From NCBI GenBank assembly GCA_024291935.2, contig CM044316.1:72556501-72620500 (forward strand): 64,000 nucleotides of DNA, given 5' to 3'. Source of the DNA: Okapia johnstoni (taxonomy: Eukaryota; Chordata; Mammalia; Artiodactyla; Giraffidae). A program made the position numbers and the translations under genes. Shown here one piece after another: positions 55,805 through 64,000 of the stretch. The notes under the pieces are model-generated. The model saw nothing but the letters and a program-made list of their open reading frames with translations, was not told the origin of the DNA and made no database searches. Every line of letters starts with the position of its first letter. The first letter of the stretch is position 1.

Positions 55805-56362
55805 TGTTACGGTGCAGTGGTTGAGTAAAGCAATAACAGACGCCCTCCTTCCCCTCCTTCAATTCTTTATGTACATATATTGTAAGACTAAGTCCCATGC
55901 TGGCTGCCCTATCTATATTATTCCCTCACACACACATACTTATCACCCTTCCTTGCTTTTACTATCTTTAACCCTTATCACTGTCTAGTATATATTTGAA
56001 TTATTTATTATCTGTTTCCACCACTGTAATGTAAGCTTCATAAAGCCAGCAATTTCTCTTTTAATGTGTCATATGTGTGCTGTGTGCTCAGTCATGTCTC
56101 ACGCTTTGCGACCCCATGGACTGCAGCCTGCCAGGATCCTCTGTCCATGGAATTTCCCAGACAAGAATACTGGAATGGGTAGCCATTTCCTTCTCCAGGG
56201 GATCTTCTGGAACCAGGGATCAAACCTGTGTCTCCTGCACTGACAGGCAGTTTCTTTACCACTGTACCACTGCATGGTTATATTTATACACACAAAACCA
56301 AAACCAGTGCCTGGAAATAGGCACTCAACAAATATTTGTTTAAGCAATTAATGAATGAATGA
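55805..56362 (+). mobile_element. L2 LINE 3' end, split by a SINE
   Basis: CACTGTAATGTAAGCTTCAT (56022-56041) and, beyond the SINE, CCAGTGCCTGGAAATAGGCA with CTCAACAAATATTTGTTTAA (56305-56344) and a GAATGAATGA end are consecutive pieces of the L2 3' terminus. The left part is less certain. Confidence 0.7.
56077..56275 (-). mobile_element. Bov-tA SINE inside L2
   Basis: Reverse Bov-tA with clear body (GCGACCCCATGGACTGCAGC, AAGAATACTGGAATGGGTAG). The head is decayed after TTTCTTTACCACTGTACCAC. It separates two L2 pieces. Confidence 0.92.
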
Positions 56363-56901
56363 ACCAATTGGAGGCAAGGATATAACTACAGAGTAGTACC
56401 TCAGGCCCTTCTGTTCATCATCTGGATCTATCATTAGTATTCATTGCATTTTGCTTTCAAATTCTAAACATTTTATTGTTTCTTCTCCAAAAAAGTCAGG
56501 AATGTCAGTGTCTGAAGACTTGGTGAAAACACAGTTATATCTATGGTATTCCTCTGATCTACACATCAAACACTCTGACCAGTAAAGGAGATCAGATTTG
56601 CCTGGAAAACTTGTTCTTGATAACCATATGCTTGCCAAAGGGCTCCAAAATCACCTGCTAAAATTTATGAATTGGGTTGATAGCATCTACTTATGAAAAG
56701 TACATGAAATAAAGTAGTGAAAAACTATGAAATTGGTGTAGTGTCTTTAACTAGTGGAAGTAATAACATTAATCTGTTTTATAATTTGATTAAGAAGCAA
56801 TACCAAAATCTCTGGCTTAAAATGTCAGGGAGACGTAGAAGAACCAGCAAAGATGAACAGACAGGAACAGCTAGAAAGGCAGAGAAAGCCAGGCTCTTGA
56901 T
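56363..56901. other. Sequence with no recognised feature
   Basis: Nothing is recognised. Confidence 0.3.
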
Positions 56902-57131
56902 ATCCAAGGCCATTGTGCTTAGTCGCTCAGTTGTGTTTGACTCTTTGTGACCTCATGGACCATAGCCCACCAGGCTCCTCTGCCCATGGGGAAGTCTCCA
57001 GGCAAGAATCAGAGAGTGAATTCCCATGCCCTCCTTCAGGGGATCATCCCACCTAAGGGATGGAACCCAGGTCTCCTGCATTGCAGGCAGATTCTTTACC
57101 ATCTGAGCCACCAGGGAAGCATCCAAGGCCA
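56902..57131 (-). mobile_element. Bov-tA SINE with perfect 11-bp TSD
   Basis: ATCCAAGGCCA occurs at 56902-56912 and 57121-57131. The body is a reverse Bov-tA with full head (CTGAGCCACCAGGGAAGC). Confidence 0.96.
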
Positions 57132-58034
57132 AGAAATAAACTTTAATTAGTAGATCAATGGAAATAAAGCATTAGCAAGATGCAAGTTATTTGATGACTT
57201 TTTAAAAGCACTTTCAATGGAGTGGTGAGGGGAAAACTTTATTTAAAAAGATTTAAGAAAGTTGGGGGTTCCAAGCATGAACAAAATTCTCACAAACTTT
57301 TGCTATATTCAAAAAGAGAAAAATGAGGTCCATAATGAAAAACATAAGAGTTTTCTCTTTTAATGGTGTCACCAATAATAGCCAGTTTATGTATTCTGGA
57401 AATAATACAATAGAAGAGAAGGAAGTTACTGATATGATTTATATAAAGGATAATTTGTATGTCTAATGGACAAGGGAGTTATATTGGCATTAACTAGAAA
57501 AGAAGTGTTAACATTTTTGCCCATACCCTAGAGGAAGACATTAATGAATATTGCAAATTTGGTACAGATAACTGATACACTGGATAATATTAATGCAATT
57601 GAAATTTAAAATGTCTTTTATAGTTCAAAAACAAAATAGGCTACACCCTCAGTAAAAGAATGAGATTGAAATTCTATTTTATAAAAGGGAGGTGCCAAGA
57701 CAACCTAGGTGATAATGAAAATATTATCTCTGATGATCCATAGCTAATGGCTTACCTCACCTGAGTTTAAGGTTTGAAGCCAGATAATCTGTGATCAGAA
57801 AAAAACTGCCACCTGAGGAATTGTTATACCGTAACCACAAAACTGGTAACACTTCCAGGAACCAGTCAGAGGGAAATGAATATTTTTTTCTGGAGGAACC
57901 TACTTTTTACTCAATGTTTACGGAAATTCCATAGATAAATTCTCAATGAATAAGTAATCACAATCAGCAATTGCAAATGAGGCACTGTGAGGGGGAATAA
58001 GCAGAAATAACAACCAGCAAAACCAGATCCATAA
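57132..58034. other. AT-rich sequence, nothing recognised
   Basis: No family or exon is recognised over 0.9 kb. Confidence 0.35.
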
Positions 58035-58108
58035 AGTATCAGTGGTAGGGTTGGTGTCTGAACCCTGACAGTCCAACTTCATAGCCAGCTCCTAACCACT
58101 ATGTTATA
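58035..58108 (-). mobile_element. MIR SINE fragment (head end)
   Basis: GTGGTAGGGTTGGTGTCTGA, then CAGTCCAACTTCATAGCCAG and CTCCTAACCACTATGTTATA are the reverse tRNA-like end of MIR. Confidence 0.75.
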
Positions 58109-58393
58109 CTATATGCTTTTTGGTGTTCTGGAAACATATTTAAAGAAATGAATGATAGAATTTAAGATGCAAACAAAGAACCAGAAGGAAATGGAACATT
58201 TAAAAGCTAAAAAAAGAATTGAAGTTAAAAACTCACTTAGAGGCATAAACAGATTAGGCATAATCTGTTGGAGAAATTAGCAAACTGCAAGATAAAGCTG
58301 AAGAAATTTCCCAGAAAGTAACAGGAAGGTAAAGTGATAGAAGATATGAAAGAAAAGTTAAAGAGGAAAATCAAAATGTTTAACATATATCTA

Positions 58394-58890
58394 CAAGGCT
58401 GTATATTGTCACACTGCTTATTTAACTTATATGCAGAGTACATCATGAGAAAAACTGGGCTGGGTGAAGCACAGACTGGAATCAAGATTTCTGGGAGAAA
58501 TATCAATAACCTCAGATATGCAGATGACACCACCCTTAGCCTCTTGATGAAAGTAAAAGAGGAGAGTGAAAAAGTTGAATTAAAACTCAACATTCAGAAA
58601 ACTAAGATCATGGCATCTTGTCCCATCACTTCATGGCAAATAGATGGAGAAGCAATGTAAACAGTGTCAGACTTTATTTTTTGGGGCTCCAAAATCACTG
58701 CAGATGGGACTGCAGCCATGAAATTAAAAGACGCTTACCCCTTGGAAGGAAAGTTATGACTAACCTAGATAGCATATTAAAAAGCAGAGACATTACTTTG
58801 CCACCAAATGTCCATCTAGTCAAAGCTATGATTTTTCCAGTAGTCATGTATGGCTGTGAGAGTTGGACTATAAAGAAAGCTGAGCACTGA
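58394..58890 (+). pseudogene. BovB ORF2 remnant with YADD and in-frame deletion
   Basis: Motif C, YADD, is at 58517-58528. Just after it the frame reads DDTTLSLLMK: about 27 bp (nine residues, the LMAESEEELK segment) are missing compared with the other copies, leaving the frame intact. The frame stops at TAA 58658-58660, the same site where the copy at 52.9 kb stops. The C-terminal part goes on in another frame to 58890. Motif A and everything upstream are absent. Confidence 0.92.
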
Positions 58891-59270
58891 AGAATGATGC
58901 TTTTGAACTGTGGTGTTGGAGAAGACTCTTGAGAGTCCCTTGGACTGCAAGGAGATCCAACCAGTCCATCCTAAAGGAGATCAGTCCTGAATATTCATTG
59001 GAAGGGCTGATGCTGAAGCTGAAACTCCAATCCTTTGGCCACCTGATGTGAAGGACTGACTCATTGGAAAAGACCCTGATGCTCGGAAAGATTGAAGGCG
59101 AGAGAAGGGGATGACAGAGGATAAGATGGTAGGATGGCATCACTGACTCAATGGGCGTGAGTTTGAGTAAACTCTGGGAGTTGGCGATGGACAAGGAGGC
59201 CTAGCATGGGACAGCAGTCCATGGGGTCACAAAGAGTCGTACACGACTGAGCGACTGAACTGAACTGAAC
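58394..59270 (+). mobile_element. BovB LINE, 0.88 kb, inserted in L1 ORF1
   Basis: It starts at CAAGGCTGTATATTGTCACA in the reverse-transcriptase palm and ends with the CTGAACTGAACTGAAC tail. L1 ORF1 sequence lies on both sides. No clear TSD is visible. Confidence 0.94.
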
Positions 59271-60130
59271 TTGCAGTATTAGATCTATTAGATAAAATCT
59301 CTCAGATTAAATATGTGAACATATAAATGGCTAAGAATTTTCCAGAATTGATAGAAGACATCACTCATGAGCATTAGAAATTCCAAAAAATCACAAACAG
59401 GATATCTGAAGAGAAATTCAAAACCACACAGATTAAAATCAAAGTGCCGGATACAACAGAAGATTTTAACAAGAGGTCTGAGTAGACTGACAACAGTCAT
59501 TTTAAGTGCAGCATAGAAGTCAGGAGGTGGAATACTATCTTCAAAATGCAGAGAAAATGCTTGTCAACTCAATTATTTACCTATTAAAAATTATCTTTTA
59601 AGAACATATTCAGAAAAACAAAAAGAAATATTTTCAATAGGACCTCAGTAAAGGCATTTCTAAAGGGTGTGCTTAAGCAGAAATTTCATAGGCGTGTTTG
59701 ACACGTAAGGTGAATGGTGAAAAATAGAGAACTCTATCAGACATTAACTGTCTAGAGCAACAATAATAATGCTTACTATGTACACTTAAAATATACAACT
59801 AAAATATAAATAATGAAAAGCAGGTAACTTGGGAGGGAGATAATTAGAGTTAAAATTTATATGTGGTTTTTCAGGGTGGGTAACACAAGATTCTGTTTAA
59901 TTATTAAGATTAAAATTTTCAATACAATCACTAAAACAAAGAAATAAAGTATTTCTATCAGTTACTCTATTACATATAAAATAATGAAATTACTAAAATA
60001 ATATAGTTCTATCACCTGGAATATATCTAAAGAAGAACTGTAATAGCCAAAGATCTTGAAACATGGAAATATTTAGCTTGGTAAGACAATACATTTTTGG
60101 AGAGGAGGAGTATATGCTGTAATAATTACT

Positions 60131-60463
60131 TGAATTTGATAGTCTTTGAATATTTATGATTTGTCATAAAAGGGAGGGGTTAAATGCACTATTTAATGCT
60201 AGAAGATTGAACTAAGTCTATAAATATGAGTTACAGGGAGGTAATTTGGGGGTTTATTACAGGGGAAATATTTATGTAAGTGGAATGGCTACATTTGAGA
60301 CACAGCTCTTCTTAACTTAAGGTTGTAGGATTGTCTATCAGTAAATTTTTGCGTGGTTATATCCTGCACTGGGTCAAAGTTGGACTAAAAGAACGAAATG
60401 AACTCTCTGCCAACTCTAAGATTCTAAAATAATAGTAGAATTTGTTTAAATCATACTAACTAC
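60131..60463. other. AT-rich sequence, nothing firm
   Basis: It may be the decayed continuation of the L1, but nothing diagnostic is seen. Confidence 0.3.
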
Positions 60464-60700
60464 CATAAAGGTGGGCTTTCCAGGTGGCGCTAGTGGTAAA
60501 GAATCGGCCTGCCAATGCAGGAGGCATGAGATACAGGTTTGATCCCTGTGTTGGGAAGATCCCCTGGAGGAGGGCATGGCAACCCACTCCAGTATTCTTG
60601 CCTGGAGAATCCCATGGACAGAGGAGCCTGGTGGGCTACAGACAACAGGGTCACAAAGAGTTGGACACAACTGAAGCAACTTAACACACGCATCATAAAG
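60464..60700 (+). mobile_element. Bov-tA SINE with 7-bp TSD
   Basis: CATAAAG at 60464-60470 and 60694-60700 flanks a plus Bov-tA with head GGGCTTTCCAGGTGGCGCTA, clear body and end GAAGCAACTTAACACACGCA. Confidence 0.92.
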
Positions 60701-60885
60701 TCAGTGATTTATTCTGTCTTTGCAACAACACCATAAGTTAAGTGTTGTCTCTGTTTTGCAGGTGAAAATGCTAACATTCAGAGAGTTTAAATAGCTTGCT
60801 GAGGATCTGTAGCTTGGGTAGGGTGTAACTGAAATTTCAATCCAGAACTGCCTTACTCCAAGTGGGAATCTTTCCATTATGCCTT
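60701..60885 (-). mobile_element. MIR SINE
   Basis: CACCATAAGTTAAGTGTTGT, TTTGCAGGTGAAAATGCTAA and AATTTCAATCCAGAACTGCC are in reverse MIR order up to TCTTTCCATTATGCC. Confidence 0.75.
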
Positions 60886-63800
60886 ACTGAATCCCAAAAT
60901 TAGGAGCACAACTCAATTCTAATCTTGCCAAATTCTTGCAGAAAAAGTACCCTCTGTTTCACAATATTTGTGTGGAATATCTTAAGCCAAAATTGACAAA
61001 AGCAGGCACACACACAGGCTAAATTCCTCATTCAGACATCTCCCTCCTATCTGGAAACCTATGTATTCTCAGTACTTAAGATAAGCCTTCTTCATTCATT
61101 TAAAAAAATACATTTGTCAAAGTGAATTTTGAGGGTAATTTTGTGTTTAGAACTAATTCCCCCAACATATAAAATAAACCTTTAATAGCTTTTATATAAT
61201 TTCTTTTCATTTGCATTGACCAATATAGAATTTCTTTTTCTTTCTTGTGCTTGATCCATTCAAGAGAGAAATCTGGTAGTGTTGGATATTCTTGCACCAG
61301 CTCTGCTAATACCTTTTAACATTGGCTGTTCTAATAATAAGAGAGCCCCAGGACAGCTATACTACTACTAAGAGAAAATAAACCTAATTTAGAAGATGCC
61401 TTTCAATAATCATTTGGTGTATAGTGACATCTAAGAGGGAGTTAGGTAGAAGATAAATGGATAGAAATTATTTTAGACAAAATAAAATAGAAATTAAATG
61501 TATCATGAAGCTGAATTTGCACTAACTTACACTATTAACTGTTGAGCGTCCCAGTTTCCAAGTCCTGAACTGGGATACACAGAGGGAGATATTCTATTAC
61601 CATGATCTGAGATTGAGGTGCACAAATTCTACAGACTTGAGCTAGATGGAAGCTAGATGCTGGAAGCAAATTTCCTAGTTAGGCAGATTTGATGGCATTT
61701 GATTGGATTTAGATGAGCTCAAAGTAAACAGTCCATATCTAAATCCTTCTCTTACCTGGCTGGTAAACTTGGACTTATAGGTCACTAGTGAAAAATGGCT
61801 TATTTGAGTGCATAGGCTTTGTCAAAACTTCCAGTAGTTATCTCTGGGCTAAGAAAAGTCATGGAAAAATTTGATCCCAAAGGAAAGGGAAAATATATGG
61901 CACACCATTGGGACCTTGCCATCAACTAAAATTCTTGCTGACCTGTAGGATGAGTGTGCCCTTCAGTTTTGTGACAGTTGAATTCCAGTTTCTACAGCTG
62001 ACTTCTAGGTATGTCATTTTTACTCTTCTTTTTAATTACAGTAGGCAACAATCACTATTACTGTTGAGCTTTGAAACTCTACTTTTTCCTGAAAACACAG
62101 ATCTGATTGTGGGAGAAGGAGGGATGGTGGCAGAGTTGTTCATGCGCTCTCCCTTATCACTGAAGAATGGAGGGAGAGTAGGAGGGAAGGGGAATCTGGC
62201 TGATAGTTCCAATCCATTCTGGCTTGCTCAGTATAGAAGGTTTCCCAATCATGCATGCGGAGGTGTGTGTGTTGGGGCAATGCTTTGATGTTGTCTTCTG
62301 AAGAAATATTGATGTAATCACATGGATCATGTGCTTGATGTTAATTCCCTGAAGGAGTGTCCTGAAGGAAGAGGTACCCTAGCTTCCGACATAGGCTCAT
62401 TAGACTTACTCTAGAAGACCTACTGTTTTCATTTCAACACTGCTTTCTTGGGAGAGGTATGTCTTTCTTACTTTATACAGTTGCTAAATTAAGAGAAGTT
62501 AAAGCTAAGGTATGTCTCTCTCATGTATGTATGTGGGTAAGTTTAGCTAAAGTCAAACTAGAAAATTTTGAGACAGTGTCTATCCGGTCATCTTGCCTTC
62601 TAGGAGGAGAAAACCCACATGTAGAACAAAGTCAAGCTAAGAGAATTGGAGTTGAGATACTGCCAGATCTGTACAAACAGTTTGGCCTAAACCCAGTTCT
62701 GTCCCTCCAGATCCCAATTATATGAACTGATAAACTTAATTGCTTTTATTAAGCTTTGATTTACTTGCATTTTATCACTTGCAATTAAACCTGTGGAAAC
62801 ATACCCACAGCCTCCAAGATTCAGGATAGACACTGAGAGACCGATTTCATTTGAGTGATTGTGATGGCCAGACATTATGTTTATCCAGAGCTAAAAGTGG
62901 CATCTCAAAACTATCATGTAGGATTTCCAAGTGGTCTCATCTCTGCACTGCTTACAGAGGATGGTGGCTGACTCATCAGTGTGACCTGAAACTCTGGAGA
63001 CCCAGATATCTTTAGAGGTGCTGCCCTTGATAGCCCCTCAAAGTGGATATATCATAAACTAATAAGGGGCTTTGAGGGCTTCTGTTAGCCTTTGGCTAAT
63101 TTTCCAGTCATTTTATTTGAATGAGACATTTGCTGCTTCTTCCCATGCTGTTCCATGGCTCCCAGGCATGATCAGATACTATATTTTAGGTATTGATACA
63201 TCCTTCCTCAATGCATTTTGTTTTGCTGTAAAACTCTCTACCAGTCTTTTTCTTCCACTCACCAGTTAGGATTTTTGGGGGGAAAGATGCTGTTTATATT
63301 GTCTGCATTATTAGAATATTATAAACATCAAATGCTTAGTTAAGCCTGACATTCTTCCTGTTAGCTCACTGAACTATGCCCTTTTTATTACAAGCACATA
63401 AGTATGCACTGTTAGCTTTAATTGGATTTCCTGAATTGTATGTATGATTTAACCCTATTCCACAACTGGAATTTTAAAAAGATGAGTCCCATAGTTACCT
63501 TTACTAGACTCTCACCAGTTCCTCTGCCAACATGGCAGGTTTTCATTTTGAGTACCATAAAAATGAATTTGTTTTAGTGGAGGGAATTACAGAATTACTG
63601 TATTCTAATGATGTTGTTTTCTTTGTTCAGTGTCCAGGCCATTGCTCTAATTTTCCAGTGCAGTCATGGCTAGGCAAACCAAAATGTTTTAGGCAGTATT
63701 TAGGATGGCTTTCCTCCACCATCCAAAAACATGCTGGTAATATCATAAATCCTTAGAAACTTGGAGATTTTTCTCAGTGTGTAAATACATAAGTGTGGGA

Positions 63801-64000
63801 CGGATTTTGCTTTGGGTGGTTTTGGAGGGGTGGCCATGCAAGAAATTGTTTTCAAAACAATCACTACCACCATCTGTGCACCAGAAAAGAGATTCAAGGG
63901 GCTGATAGCTACCCTTGAACACCGTCAGCAGAAAAGAGCTCAGGAAACCATTAAGATAACCTACCTTTTATGAGAATATAATTGGGGAAAAAATGGCTTT
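60886..64000. other. Repeat-poor stretch, 3.1 kb
   Basis: I recognise no transposon, exon or RNA gene up to the window end. Frames of 62-126 codons on both strands (for example 61908-62288 plus) have no domain I know and no coding context. It is the longest stretch here without a recognised repeat. Confidence 0.4.

Larger units (their letters stand above)
58150..60130 (+). mobile_element. Old L1, ORF1 and inter-ORF region, interrupted by BovB
   Basis: Left part (58150-58393): GTTAAAAACTCACTTAGAGG, TTGGAGAAATTAGCAAACTG and AGCTGAAGAAATTTCCCAGA follow L1 ORF1. Right part (59271 on): GGCTAAGAATTTTCCAGAAT, TCAGGAGGTGGAATACTATC and CATTTCTAAAGGGTGTGCTT continue the same ORF1. The far end is less certain. 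The reading frame is decayed. This is the only sizeable L1 copy here in plus orientation. Confidence 0.8.

Noticed and set aside
1..64000. A new defence, mobile or biosynthetic gene system
   Set aside because: Nothing in the window supports one. It is repeat-rich ruminant DNA without intact genes, and the notable signals are insertion and rearrangement footprints.

Overview
The window reads as nuclear DNA of a ruminant, most likely a bovid. It is AT-rich, has no CpG island I can see, and is full of ruminant-lineage repeats: about two dozen Bov-tA/Bov-A SINEs, a Bov-A2 dimer, several BovB (RTE-type) LINE copies and two CHR-type cetartiodactyl SINEs. Under these lie older mammalian repeats: L1, L2, MIR, MLT1/MLT2 LTRs and Tigger/MER2 DNA transposons. 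I cannot tell cattle from sheep, goat or another pecoran by eye. I found no intact protein-coding gene, no convincing exon, no RNA gene, no CRISPR array and nothing prokaryotic. The window is intergenic or intronic.

Layout. 1-8 kb: sparse, with a MER2-like transposon, a target-site-flanked L1 tail (2526-2969), an unexplained 16-bp hairpin (5291-5337) and an L2. 8-18 kb: L1 fragments, nearly all on the minus strand, split by SINEs and a TG-TA-CA microsatellite; an MLT1 LTR; an L2. 18-25 kb: a probable LTR remnant, an MLT1, and the longest BovB (about 1.9 kb, 23033-24957). 25-32 kb: MIRs, a CHR SINE, an MLT2 LTR split by a SINE, and an unexplained 161-residue open frame. 32-44 kb: an L1 and a BovB side by side, each with its own target-site duplication (TSD), then a three-level nest of BovB, Bov-A2 and BovB (43519-44299). 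44-52 kb: mostly unique sequence, then a 0.9 kb L1. 52-60 kb: a BovB holding a 202-residue open reverse-transcriptase fragment, and another BovB inside an old L1 ORF1. 60.9-64 kb: no repeat recognised.

No gene pathway can be described. The coding-like sequence is decayed reverse transcriptase of BovB: the copies keep catalytic motifs (FTDYAKAFD, YADD) but are 5'-truncated and carry frameshifts, stops and deletions. The informative content is insertion history: TSDs, nesting order, slippage deletions and a templated insertion. Repeat family names come from my memory of consensus sequences, not from a search; TSDs, hairpins and motifs are read directly from the sequence.
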